Assembly: GCF_000003815.2 (NCBI RefSeq)
Contig: NC_049984.1
Span: forward strand, 15,772,765 to 15,836,764
DNA: 64,000 nucleotides
Origin: Branchiostoma floridae
Taxonomy: Eukaryota > Chordata > Leptocardii > Amphioxiformes > Branchiostomatidae
Reading direction: 5' to 3'
The notes beneath the pieces are model-generated. The model made no database searches and was not told where the DNA came from. It saw nothing but the letters and a program-made list of their open reading frames with translations. Within the stretch, counting starts at the first letter, position 1; each line of letters begins with the position of its first letter. Shown piece after piece: positions 22,862 to 33,530 of this stretch. A program made the position numbers and the translations under genes.

Positions 22862-23030
22862 TAGGGCGGCGACTTCACTGCAACCTTGCTGTGACCTGAC
22901 CTAAATTTCGACACTCAATGTATCTCATAAAAAAACACGAAATGTTTTTACGATTTGTATGTTTTGTTATCTTGTTATCTTTTCAGGCATGCTTTGCATG
23001 ATTTACAATATGCGAATTCAAGCCTTAAGA
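22862..23030. repeat. Degenerate relic of the MITE core
   Basis: It has 'gggcggcgacttcactgc', 'cgacactcaatgtatctcat' and 'tgttttgttatcttgttatc' in the order seen in the other relics. Confidence 0.45.
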
Positions 23031-23041
23031 TTTGTTCACAT

Positions 23042-23328
23042 GTGCGCATACCGTATATATTCAAGTCCGTTTGAAGTCAATATGGAAGTTTCAGCCTATA
23101 TCAGGCTCCACAGGTCGCAGGAAAAATAATAGAAATTTGACAAATACAGCCATATAACATACAAGTGGAGTTAGCTGGATGTAAACCTTACTCCTTGGAC
23201 AACTAATTCCTCTGGCATGTTATGTTTTTATATTTGTTCAATTTCTACTATTTTGCCAGTGACCTGTGGAGCCTGGTAGAGGCTTAGAATTCTATACGGA
23301 CTTCGTACGGACTTGAATATATACGCAC
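23042..23328. mobile_element. MITE with ~90-bp terminal inverted repeats
   Basis: The left end runs GTATATATTCAAGTCCGT, then 'ccaggctccacaggtc'-type sequence, then 'aatagaaattt.acaaata'. It is matched in reverse by the right half, ending GACTTGAATATATAC. A decayed relative sits at ~50325-50510. It lies just downstream of the receptor's last recognised exon. Confidence 0.75.
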
Positions 23329-23654
23329 GAGTGAACCCGGCTTGATACCCTGTCACATTATCCACGATCTTCGGGCGTATCGATTGAAGATCGGCCATAT
23401 CTAAGATCGACAGAGGGTTACGCGTATTTTTTTACCTGAAAACCGTCCCTGTCACATATAAGCCATACTTTGTACCTTGTACAATAAAGTTATTATTAAA
23501 AGCGAGGCTCGGGCGATTGTATGCCGTCGTCCGATCGATTTTCGTCAAATGTGACAGGGGTATTACACAAATCCTATTCGGGTCGCAGCGAGTTCGCAGC
23601 GCGATCGCCGTCTAGTACGAAAATGGGGACTTGGATATGAACAACTCGTTTCGT

Positions 23655-24095
23655 TCATCTACACGCCAACTCCCCCACACCGTGTCGGAACTCCGACGAG
23701 AGGAAGGCGTAAATAATCGGGTTAACGCACGAGTTAACATACGCCAGGCACATCGCGAGCAGGTTAAAGGCATAGGTCGGGGGCGTGAAGGGGAAATTAC
23801 CAAAGATCACCCACATGTTGAGGATGTGGTGCGGCAGCCAACACATCCCAAACACAACCACGACCACGATGAGCATCTTGGTGACCTTCCTCTTGGCGCG
23901 GTTGGCCTGACTGTGCTTGGACATCCCGTTGAGTTGGCGGACGACCAGGTAGTAGCAGCTGGCGATGATGACCAGTGGCACGATGTAGCCCAGCACGAAG
24001 AGGGCGACCAGGTAGGCCGGGCGCTGGGCCTCCAGGTCGTCCCACTCCTCTACGCAGAAGTCGCCGATCTCATTGTGGTCCTGGCCGTCGATGAC
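23655..24095 (-). CDS. Galanin/allatostatin-A-type GPCR, exon 2 (ECL2, TM5-TM7, C-terminus)
   Basis: This exon completes the receptor begun at 30624-31253. On the minus strand the acceptor ATTTGTCAG precedes GTCATCGAC and joins in phase to the upstream donor. Using the 356-residue model, C224 is the ECL2 cysteine expected to pair with C143. TM5 spans ~238-262, a basic third loop (RAKRKVTK) ends near 283, and TM6 carries CWLPHH at 295-300. TM7 contains NSCVNPIIYAF with the NPxxY-type NPIIY at 335-339. CWLPHH, FPFTPP and the TM7 wording fit the galanin/allatostatin-A receptor group, which responds to neuropeptides at the cell surface through G proteins. After FR at 346-347 only nine residues remain before TAG. 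Either the tail is very short, or a donor (CACG|GTGTGG) splices to a tail exon that I did not find. Confidence 0.88.
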   Translation of the reverse strand, partial: VIDGQDHNEIGDFCVEEWDDLEAQRPAYLVALFVLGYIVPLVIIASCYYLVVRQLNGMSKHSQANRAKRKVTKMLIVVVVVFGMCWLPHHILNMWVIFGNFPFTPPTYAFNLLAMCLAYVNSCVNPIIYAFLSSEFRHGVGELACR

Positions 24096-24139
24096 CTGAC
24101 AAATATACAACGAGAGCTATCTATTAGACTAAGTCAAAA

Positions 24140-24316
24140 ATCATGACCACAGCATGTCTAGAACACAAGATGTCAAAACCAGAAATTCAGCTGCAGTACC
24201 ATAACAAGTTTCTGGCCTAGGTGATTCAATATCTAATTATTTTGAGGACCCATGAAGATCTACCCGCAGTGCCAAATATCAAGACAGTTTATCCAGGTAT
24301 TCTTGAGTTATCGTGT

Positions 24317-24320
<4 letters not shown>
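24140..24320 (+). repeat. Dispersed repeat, 'accacagcatgtc' family
   Basis: Blocks 'catgaccacagcatgtctag', 'accagaaattcagctgcag' and 'atccaggtattcttgag' match the family seen at 1270, 25060 and 37440. It ends in a CA microsatellite, a common site for such repeats. Confidence 0.55.
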
Positions 24321-24370
<50 letters not shown>

Positions 24371-24392
24371 CACACACACAGAAAACACACAC
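24320..24392 (+). repeat. Compound microsatellite (CA)n(GA)n
   Basis: An uninterrupted CA run is followed by ~34 bp of GA and more CA. The open frames across it are low-complexity artefacts. Confidence 0.95.
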
Positions 24393-24559
24393 GCAAAAAG
24401 TGTGGCAATTAAAATTATTGCCATAGCGACGGTTTTAATGTTTATAAGTTTTATAGATTGTTGTTGTTAATGGGTTTTAATAGTCGTATTCCATTCGTCT
24501 GGCGATGGATGTTCATAGAGCATTGCTGTCAAAGGGGGTCCCTTGTGAGTGAAGGGTGA

Positions 24560-25050
24560 ACTAATGTAAATGCTTCGATTTTACAAATCAGGGCCTCATT
24601 TTACTCTAGCTAAATAACAATATGCTAAAAAAGGGTTTCGGCCAGTATCGATATCATATAGATATATAGATAGATAAAAATATTTTTCTACTGAATTAAT
24701 TGTGTTTGTCATGAATTATGCAAATAAGGCCCTCATTTGCATAAACTATATAACTTGATCATCTCCAACAGACATGCGCAATATATGTTAGCATTTTCTC
24801 ATTAATTATGCAAATAAGGTATTTATCTATCAATATCCTTCTCTTTCTCAGTTACAAAGGTCACATGTTGTAATGGTCCTTTAATTGAGCTGAGCATGTT
24901 TAGACAATTTCCCAATTTATTATGCAAATTAGCTTCCACTCTGCATAATTCTTCATAATTAATATGCAATTATATTAACCATCACGTAACCTATCCACAT
25001 ATCAAAAACCATAACAATCCGTCAACCCCTTCTTTGGCTATTCCCTTTAA
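24560..25050. other. AT-rich intron sequence, nothing specific
   Basis: The phrase 'attatgcaaat' recurs several times (24715, 24815, 24920, 24950), suggesting an old low-complexity repeat. It is also seen near 37335. Confidence 0.4.
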
Positions 25051-25059
25051 TAGTCTGAC

Positions 25060-25385
25060 ACCTAAGTCACCTGTCCTGCAGTTCCAAAATAAGCCGCTAG
25101 GGGGCCCAAACCTATACCACTTACTTACAGCATCAAGAGCTGTCAACCACTTAAGATTCATAGCCGCAGCATGTCCAGAACTCGAGGTATCAAACCAGGA
25201 AGTTCTGCTGCAGTACCGTAGCAGGCCAATAGGAAGCCAAATTTAAAAATCTTATCGTTTCCAGGTCTCAACAAGACCTACCCACATACCGAATATCAAT
25301 ACAATCCATCCAGGCGTTCTTAAGCTATGGTGATCTTGTACAACCGGCACACACCTACAAACGCTAGCCAAAATATAACTTTCTT
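25060..25385 (+). repeat. Dispersed repeat, 'gcagcatgtccag' family
   Basis: It carries 'agccgctagggggccca', 'gcagcatgtccagaactcg', 'ggaagttctgctgcagtacc' and 'atccatccaggcgttctt' in that order, matching 37440-37760 and, in part, 24140 and 1270. Confidence 0.6.
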
Positions 25386-25425
25386 GGCGAAGGTAACTAT
25401 CACATCGCTAACATTTTATTGCTAT

Positions 25426-25525
25426 NNNNNNNNNNNNNNNNNNNNNNNNNNNNNNNNNNNNNNNNNNNNNNNNNNNNNNNNNNNNNNNNNNNNNNNNNNN
25501 NNNNNNNNNNNNNNNNNNNNNNNNN
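25426..25525. other. Assembly gap (100 N)
   Basis: A placeholder gap inside the GPCR intron. Confidence 0.99.
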
Positions 25526-26212
25526 TAAATCTCGACAGTATTACCTGTGCCTACATAAAGATTTCCGATATCTATTCGGTTTAAGGTAAAGGGACAGACC
25601 AAGTACTGTAGAAGATATATGATGGACGCAATAGATGCTTCAAATGCAGTGGTACTGCAGAAAAGGCACCTTCTTTGCATTGCATAATCAGGGCGTTCAA
25701 AAAACAAAGAGAAAGAAATAAGTGATGACATGATCATAATTATGCAAAATGTTTATGGAGTGTTACATCAATAGGCAGCTGCGTATTAATGTGTTAAGAT
25801 GTATGTAATCTGTTCTCCTTTCCTTTAACGAAAACACGTTAATTTTTAAAATCTTGATATTAAGCAAAGTACTAGCGTTGTGTTTTACGGCAAAATGTAG
25901 CATTAAGTTATGTGTATTTCATATTTGCTCGCTTTTCTTTTCTACATTTTTATAGCTTCACACTAATGTTACTTTGTAAGCTTCAGGTGACTCGACACTT
26001 TTCTACGTATCAATTCAAGTAAATAAGTAATCCACTTAGAGCCCACCCTTATTTGATACTAGCTTCATGTATATGATTATCCTAAAGGCTTAGAAAATGA
26101 TTCCATATAAGAACAAGGTAAGCTAGGATGGGTCATAAGTACAATGCACCGTATATTTGATAAAAAAAGCTGCATAATGGAATTTTCTGTCTTTGTAATG
26201 GCTGAGCAGTAA

Positions 26213-26460
26213 AGGCGGTATCTCACTGCACTTGGGGAACCGGTGCGGCACTGCGGGGTTCGTAGATGAATCAACAAATTTCAGGGATAAAGAACAAATT
26301 TTCTTACGTTTTGTGTATTTTGTTGTCTTCTAAGTCATACTTTTACGTATTAATTAATATCTAAATTTTTTTTTAAATCGGCGAAAATAACAAAACTGTG
26401 CCGCAGTGAACGAATCCTCTATCAGTGCCGCACCGGTGCCCCAGGTGCAGTGAGATACCT
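26213..26460. mobile_element. Miniature inverted-repeat element, end type A, copy 2
   Basis: The left end GGCGGTATCTCACTGCAC and right end GTGCAGTGAGATACC are inverted copies continuing into GGAACCGGTGCGGCACTGC. The core is in forward orientation relative to copy 1. It has no coding capacity. Confidence 0.8.
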
Positions 26461-26522
26461 AGCGGCAGGAAAGCGCGTTGTATGCCGTTGCCTCTGTTCA
26501 AAATCAAACGGCTAAAATCTTG

Positions 26523-26585
26523 TATAATCTCCTTGATAAAAGGAATAACAGATGCATAATCTCCTTGATAAAAGGATTAAAAGAT
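26523..26585 (+). repeat. ~34-bp tandem duplication
   Basis: 'ataatctccttgataaaagga' followed by a short spacer is repeated immediately. The other copy of this duplicated block, at ~29572, has only one unit, so the duplication arose after the larger block was copied. Confidence 0.7.
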
Positions 26586-26819
26586 GAACATCCCGGTGTA
26601 AGTGTGCGCCCATAGTGGCATTTGTCTTTCAAATTGATTAAGCGCCTATTGACGCAAGAAATAAAATTTGTACTGAGCAGTAACATCTTAATATCTGGAC
26701 ATATCCATTTGATATCATCACACCGGGATTTGTCCTCTACTCTATTTGATAAGTGCGATAGGTTCTAGATCTTTATCGTGCTCAAGCTAATGTGTGGGTC
26801 TCCTCAAGCAAGGGACCTC

Positions 26820-27900
26820 CGTAGAACGCTCTATCCGGTCGACGAAAAAAAGAGATAAGAAATAAGAATCGTTAATGCAAAATATCTGTAAAGTCAAACA
26901 TTAATGGACAAGTGCAGATGAACATGTCAAAATTCATGGAACCTGGTCACTTGTACTTTTTCAAAACAATCGTCATACTTTTAAGTGAAAATATTTGGGG
27001 GGTGGTGGGTGGGGGTGGTACTTATTTGTTTCTTGAAAGATGTCCATTTCATGTTTGCTCAGTTCTCTTTAGAGTCAATTCCAAGTCACCGAGATGGTTT
27101 TGAAATAATATTTGTAATAAGTTTGAACTATTTTGAGTAAAAGAACATTTCAGTCACTTAAGTTCGAAATTGTTCAAACATTTCAAAATGAAAGTTTAAA
27201 CATGTTTGAACCTTTTTATATTTGTTGGAACATTTGGGAAAGTAATGATATAATTATCTCTTTATTTAGAACAATTTTCAAACATCTATGTGTTTTTGTT
27301 ACTGTTCCAACATGTTCCAACATTTTGTGTCATTTTTTCCCTCCATAAAAAACCATAAACAAAGCTGCTAAGCTTAGTCCTTTGTTTGGCTCTTGTATTT
27401 TTAGATGTTCTTTAGTATACAATGGTGAGTCTTTTGTGAGAAGGTGGCAGACAGACATAATTTCCTGCACTTGGCAGGGATGTGTGAATTGCCCTCTTCC
27501 CAGCCCACTGACCCAGTTTCATCATATTGTTTCCATGTTCGAACATGTGATCACAAATGATGCATCTACGTTGGAACAGTTTAGAAACTAACAGAAATAA
27601 TGTATTTGATGTTAGAAATTTTTCTAACATGTTTGAATACTATAGAAATATTTAGAACGTCACATAGATGTTATGAATAGTTCTAAACAGTTACTTATTA
27701 CACAGTTAGATTGTTACAAAGATTTCCAAAATGTTGGAACAAAAGGCAAGAAACACCCTCTCGGTAATATGGAATCGACTCTATATTATTATATGGGAAA
27801 TTATTTACTACACACTATATATAATTTAAAAGTGTTGCAACGTTTGTTGCTTGATGAAACTTTTGATGTGTGTCAATTCAAAGAAATCCTCTAAGAACCC
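26820..27900. other. AT-rich intron sequence with recurring 'gttcaaac/aacatgtt' words
   Basis: Many short 'tttgaacatttc', 'aacatgttccaac' words occur at 27160-27660. They suggest a decayed low-complexity repeat. No gene was seen. Confidence 0.4.
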
Positions 27901-28271
27901 GGAGTTTTATGTAACAAGCTTACATATCTATATCCTAAAGGCTTATAAATTGGCACATATCCTTTCGAAAGACTCCGCCACATTTTGTGTACTTCACACA
28001 GCAAGCTATACCTTACGCGTTTCGACACTTTTGATGTTGGCAAATTTCCACGAGACCGCCCTTATTTGATGCTAGCTTATATGTCTATATCTTAAAGGCT
28101 TAGAAATTGGTATGTATCAATTTAAAAGTAATCCTCGCAGAGTCAGTTATATTTGATACCAGCTTACATGTCTATATCCTAAAGGCATAGAAAATGATTT
28201 CATATAAGAACTAGGTAAGCTCGGGCGGTCCCTAAGTACCCGCGCAGTGTATTTCATTCCAAAGGCTGCAT

Positions 28272-28371
28272 NNNNNNNNNNNNNNNNNNNNNNNNNNNNN
28301 NNNNNNNNNNNNNNNNNNNNNNNNNNNNNNNNNNNNNNNNNNNNNNNNNNNNNNNNNNNNNNNNNNNNNNN
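28272..28371. other. Assembly gap (100 N)
   Basis: A placeholder gap in the second copy of the intron duplication, at the place where the first copy carries a MITE. Confidence 0.99.
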
Positions 28372-28899
28372 GCGGCAAATGCGTATTTTCCATCTTATCT
28401 ATACGTAATCCACGGTATCTCAATTTGATGCACTGTATACGTGGCTCATGCTACTTGCATTTATAGTACACCCGGTAAACTGCCTCATGACGTAACACAC
28501 CTAGTTTGTACTGAACATCACGAGCTGCATATCGTAGGTTCCGGAGTTTCATGATTGTTCCGGGGGTGTGGGTATCCTCAAACACGGGAATAAGATGTTC
28601 CGTCCTATTCGAGGGAAGTCCCAAACCGACGCTAAGTACTCATTTCCATCTGAGTTGAATAGGAAAATTGGTATGACGTTCCTTCCCCAATGTCGTCACC
28701 TTGAAACCTACCAGCCGTTCTAACTACGTACTTGTAAACATGTTCTGAGACATCACTACCATATCCACAAGACCACCGAACTACTATTCCAATGAACTAC
28801 TGAGAGTACCCCTTATAACTTAATTGACTATGAGCTGTTAACTTTTTTTCCATCAAGGTTTTATACGTTTGTGCAATTATACATTGCTACTACTAAGAT

Positions 28900-29402
28900 T
28901 GTGGGGCCGCGTGGCGCAGTGGCAGCATGTTCAGCTCGAGACCGAGAGGTGTCGGGTTCGAATCCAGCTGCCTTGTCACCGATCTGTGCCCTTGGGAAAG
29001 GCACTTTACACGACTTCCCTCACTTAACTCAGGTGTAAATGAGTGTAAATCTAGCTGCAGCTAGTGGCAGTGGCAGGCATTTGTGGCCGAGACAGGCCTT
29101 AGGGGCATGTTCGGGCATGACGCACCCGCCATGACACACGAGTCAGGGGTAGGAGGAACCCCTTAAATCCTTGGTTGGAAGTCCTCCTAGGAAACGGATG
29201 CTCCGAACAACAAAGCTGCATCTGCTGAAGCCGTCTTACACGTAGCATACAGTTCTGTCCCTGTGAGACTTAGTGCTCCAGTGGACGAAAGGATGGAGAA
29301 GGAATTGCACACCCCTCCTCTACCATAAAAAGCCAGTCAGGCAAACAGGTCTGCCTGTCTGCTTGCTCATCTGTCGAATCGACAGGAGAATTAAAAAAAA
29401 AA
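28900..29402 (+). mobile_element. Full-length tRNA-derived SINE with 11-bp target duplication
   Basis: The head is tRNA-like: 'gcgtggcgcagtggcagc' (A box) and 'gggttcgaatcc' (B box, ~60 bp downstream), the internal RNA polymerase III promoter of tRNA SINEs. The body has 'cccttgggaaaggcacttta' and a long unique 3' part, ending in an 11-bp A run. ACTACTAAGAT stands exactly on both sides (28889-28899 and 29403-29413). The intact duplication and tail point to a fairly recent insertion. It sits antisense to the receptor transcript, within the intron. Confidence 0.92.
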
Positions 29403-29872
29403 ACTACTAAGATACGAAGGGCTGCAAATTACATTTACGGCCTGTGGGCTCTCCATTATGTCGTCAAAGTACAATTACAGAATAGGTAGGCGGCAGGAAA
29501 AGAGTTGCGAGAAGTAACGTCAAATACGGCTGTTGCTTCTGATCGAAATCGACGATGACGACTTAAGTCTTGTACAACCTCTTAGATAAAGGGATTCAAA
29601 GATGGAACCACTTCGGTGCACACGCAGTTGTGCGTAACTTTGCATTTTGGTAAACTGCATCTACGCGTGACACACCATTTTCTACAGTATGTGCTGCATG
29701 AGACTGGGTGTATATACAATTTTTGATCCACTCAGAACGGCATGGATTCCATATTATTTTCGATAAGTTTGGTGGGTCATGGGCTTTTTGAAGTGCTCGA
29801 GGTGTGGGTCTCCTCAAACATGACCTTAGATTTCACTTGAGGAAGATACCAATTTTTTTCCAACTTAGAACT

Positions 29873-30103
29873 AGCCTGGGTACCATACCGTCGAGGCGCT
29901 CGGCGGTGTAGGGGTGACCGCCCGTACAGTTAATTGGTACAGGCCGGGGGAGTTCTTACGGGGTTAGACTAATTTAGTCAAAAGGCCGGCTACAAGCTCT
30001 ATCGGCGAAATCTCAAAGGGTAGCTAATCCGACAGGCTGACAGAAGCAGGTCGGTGCCGGGTAAAGCACCCCAAAGCCGACCGCGGAGAATGGTACCCAG
30101 GCT
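29873..30103. mobile_element. 231-bp MITE with 11-bp target duplication, MULE-like
   Basis: The ends AGCCTGGGTACCAT and, in reverse, the same 14 bp are perfect inverted repeats, with weaker GC-rich similarity inward. AACTTAGAACT occurs on both sides (29862-29872 and 30104-30114). Duplications of 9-11 bp are typical of Mutator-like elements, but the TIRs are short, so the superfamily is an inference. Ends and duplication size match the palindrome at 15043-15141. Confidence 0.85.
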
Positions 30104-30623
30104 AACTTAGAACTGGTGGTAAGTGTCTTTCTCAACGGCACACGATTGGGGCCTGCTAAGGATTCGAGCCCAGAACATTTGATTGCTAAGAAAACAAACC
30201 TTACCAGAAGACCAATTTTACACCTTGAAAATCTAATGCACAGCAAACCTGCTATCAATTATGCCATTCGGAAATAAAATACCCCAAGGATCTTGTTATC
30301 AAGGCAAAAATAAAGGCCTTCATTCCTAATTAGGTGTATATTGGTCCGTGGGGATATGGCCATGTGGGTTCCCTGTCATTTACAAAGAACGCTATAACTA
30401 AGACAGCTTACCAGAGATTTTCACCAAGAGACACTTCCTTAAACTACCTTTGATTCAAATTCTATATGACAAATGAAATATTGCAATAATCTAAAAACAG
30501 GAAGCAACGATGACTATATAATAGATTAAGTGTCTTGAACTACATCTAAAGAAACATCACAAGAATCTCAAAACAAAAGAAGCAACAGTATCTATCAAGA
30601 TTAAAACAGTTTTCATGACTAAC

Positions 30624-31253
30624 CTTGAAGTAGACGAGCTGCGGTGCCGATGCCCCCATGGCCAGCAGCCAGATGACCAGCTCCACCGCCCAGGCTAGCC
30701 CCGGCTTCCGCACGTCGATGGAGTCCACCGGGTGTACGATGGCCATGTACCGGTCCACGGACATCGACATCAGGTTGAACGCCGACGCCAGCATCGTGGC
30801 CTTCTGGAAGAAGTGCACGAGCTTGCACATGAAGAGTCCGAAGATCCACTCAGGTAGAGTGAAGACTGCAGCCTGGAAGGGCACGCAGAAGACGATGAAG
30901 AGCAGGTCTGCGATGCTGAGGTTGAGGATGAAGATGTTAGTGGTGTTCTCCAACTCTCGGCCTGTCCGAAGGAGAACCACTATGACCAGAGCGTTTCCCA
31001 CCACCCCGATGCAGAATATGAAGGCGAAAATCACCGGGATGACTATGCTCTCCGGCGGCAGAGGTGGGCTGCCGTGCGGGTCCAGGATTGTGTCGTTCGC
31101 GGTGGCGTTCCCGAAGAGTTCTACGAAACCGCTTCCTGTCCCTGGCTCTTCATCCATGTCGACTCCTTGCAAGCACATCGCTACCCTGGGTCCGTAACTC
31201 ACACTCAGGCTGCTGGTGCTCCTGCGCTTAACAAACTGCCACCCACCAGGCAT
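30624..31253 (-). CDS. Galanin/allatostatin-A-type GPCR, exon 1 (N-terminus to TM4)
   Basis: The frame starts at the first ATG (A at -3). An alternative ATG at 31157 has a good context and leaves a more typical ~37-residue N-terminus, giving a 324- rather than 356-residue receptor. With the longer start, N49-A-T and N53-D-T are likely glycosylation sites. TM1 is ~70-95 with GN at 86-87, and TM2 is ~105-129 with NLSIADL. C143 begins TM3 and SVDRYMAIVHP carries the DRY motif at 167-169. TM4 is ~187-206. ENTTNIFILNLSIADL and SVDRYMAIVH are characteristic of galanin/allatostatin-A neuropeptide receptors. The exon ends CTTCAAG|GTTAGT, a good donor, exactly between codons 210 and 211. Codon third positions are GC-rich compared with the AT-rich surroundings. 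Confidence 0.9.
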
Positions 31254-33530
31254 CGTTTCCAAGCTACCAATCTTCGTCTATGGCAACCGCTCTTCCTATC
31301 AAATACGCGGTATGCAAATCAGGAGATTCCTTTCAACGCACGACGAAGGGGCAGGTCTGCATAAGGTTCCGTAGGTGGAGCGGGCGGAGCTTCTACTAAT
31401 TACATTGTGTATTGTTGAAGCTACCTTGAGAGTACGTTTCTAGAAAGACGGACCGGAAATGACCTTTCTTCAAAAAGGATTGACAAGTACAAACGAAATA
31501 TCAATTACACGAATAACCTCTAGATCACGCGTGAAGAGAATGGTAGATTTGTTTGAGCAGTATATCATCATGCTGAGTCAATTTATTGACTGTTTCAATA
31601 TCTTTCAAATGGTTTTAAGTGGTTGTTCATACACGTACGGTGATTTAGCAGTCTAGTCTCAAGAGACTCTTGTCTTCAGAGACCATCTCTGTGCGTTTGG
31701 CTTTTAAGAGTCCACTCCAGGGCACGTAGGACCTAGAGGTAAGGTCGTGCCATCAAACAGAAAATACCAGAAGGCAGTAGTTGAATTTTAAAAAAGGCAC
31801 AAGGGAAAAGAAAACCAAAATGTAAACCAAAATATTTTTCTCTCCTAGGATCCTACTACAGGAAGACAGTGTAGTGCTTAGTGATGGTCTTTAATTTGTT
31901 TCCTGTTCATCTACATTGTCACAAAAACGATTGCAGGTAAAAGCAACGTAATTCATATGTCAAAAAGGGCATGCGTAGGTGGGTTGTTGTGGTTGGAAAG
32001 GGTTTTACATAAAGGACAAGACTGCATGATTTCTTCACATGATACTATGTGTACACGTGTTATGATGAGGTACAGAATATGGTACTGATAAGTACAAATG
32101 TATCATGCTAACAAAGACATGCAATTTGAAATCAAAATGCTTATACATTGTATCGATGTATCTGAGAAACTGCACTGTATAACTCATTGACATACCATGC
32201 AGCTTTTAAAAACAAATTTCCGCATAGATGAACATGAAGAAGCAGTTATCCTTGCTTTTACAACACTGTTTGAAAAGTCTTATTTCTCGGATATGGCGCG
32301 TAGGAAATATAAGACTTTCTGACAGATGGCATGTGTATACTTGCAACAATACGTGTGGGAGGGCAGCCTTCAAAGGTGCATTTTGCACCTGATTTGCCCT
32401 CTGTGAAATCTAAATAAATACTCTGTATTGTTGCGGGTCGACTGTTAGACCTTGGCGGCATCGCCTAGCGGAAAGATCCTTTTCCTCTGTATAATAGCCT
32501 TGAAGCTCGCTTTAACGAGGCCAATCGGGGGTCATTCTATCTGTCTTCTTGCACCTGGGGTCGGCGTGAATGTGCCATGGGCTTCCATGCGTGGCAATCA
32601 ATGGCGCAATCATGTGTATTACGCACGTAGACTTCCCGACCATTGCTTTCACAATATCACACCATTCCAGAAGCCAAACCCGTCGATCCGTTAACGCCAT
32701 AGTAAATTCATCGCTGTGGCGTTTGCAACACACTTTATGAAAAGCGCGTCATGTAAAGTATACTTAAAGCGTTTGAAGCTCTGGTGTCCGGATGTGACCC
32801 TTGGTTTTACAACTGCTACACGATGATTTTTTTAGAATTCGTTCTTTGTTTAGTTAGGGCGGTTTTACCACTGATCTAAAAAATTCGTTGAATGACTGAT
32901 CAAATGTACCTTTCAGTCATATTCAAGCCTATGCTGTTGACGATCTTTAAGCATATCATAAGCTTCCTTCCAACATCGTCCAGTGATAAGAAAGTCACAG
33001 GGGATTGATATGCATTTCATCACTGGATGCATCTAAGAGTATCCTGTGTCATATGTATGTGCGTTATGTACTTGTAGCGAGTCAATAAAAACGATCCTCG
33101 TTCACATTCGCTAATTCTACGTAATACGCATTTTGATATACGAATCAACTATGCCGCCCACCACCGTATAAGATGAATCTGTCCAAAATGATCGAATTAT
33201 CTGGCAATACCACCTGGTCGCCAAAGTCTGCACAAATGTAGATGGAGATTTACGCTATGAAAAAAATCTTATCCCTCCCAAAAAGGATTAGTTTTCGTCA
33301 TCTAAACTAGCTGCAATGCCTGTAAATCTTCATAATATATCCCAATATTCCACCTTACGTCCACGTACATGCTATCAATTGCTCAACAACTACTACTAAA
33401 TCGATATTTCTTCCCACGACATGCTATCTTTTCAAGGATCACTATCAATTCAGCCTATAGGCTGCGATATTTTACTGATGGATAATTCTAATATTCTCTA
33501 TGGTTCTATTTGGAATAAGTGGCCATCAAG
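31254..33530. other. Upstream region of the GPCR gene, no supported feature
   Basis: No 5' UTR exon, TATA-type promoter or repeat could be established. Short frames here lack motifs. The receptor's promoter should lie in this interval if exon 1 is the first exon, but I cannot point to it. Confidence 0.4.

Larger units (their letters stand above)
25980..29825 (+). repeat. Duplicated block inside the intron (25980-26820 and ~28000-29825)
   Basis: The blocks 'tatcctaaaggcttagaaaatgattccatataagaac' (in pieces), 'aaggctgcat', 'ccttgataaaaggat..aaagatg' and 'gtgtgggtctcctcaa' occur in the same order in both. The second copy has since been enlarged by a gap and a SINE, and the first by a MITE. Confidence 0.6.
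24096..30623 (-). other. Intron of the GPCR gene (~6.5 kb)
   Basis: Bounded by GTTAGT at its 5' end (30623 downward) and TTTGTCAG at its 3' end (24096). Both flanking exons break between codons (phase 0). It is filled with a microsatellite, dispersed repeats, two gaps, a MITE, a full-length SINE, a MULE-like element and an internal duplication. No other gene is recognisable inside. Confidence 0.8.

Noticed and set aside
23631-24146. 171-codon plus-strand frame
   Set aside because: It is antisense to GPCR exon 2 and has no recognisable domain.
28904-28980. Possible genuine tRNA gene
   Set aside because: The A and B boxes are present, but the sequence continues into a SINE body with an A tail and an exact target duplication.
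30546-30623. Continuation of GPCR exon 1 for 25 more residues to a stop
   Set aside because: A strong donor at 30623 joins in phase to exon 2, which supplies ECL2 and TM5-7. The extension would leave a four-helix fragment.
30658-31197. 179-codon plus-strand frame
   Set aside because: It is antisense to GPCR exon 1, whose helices and motifs are unambiguous. The frame is a by-product of GC-rich codons.
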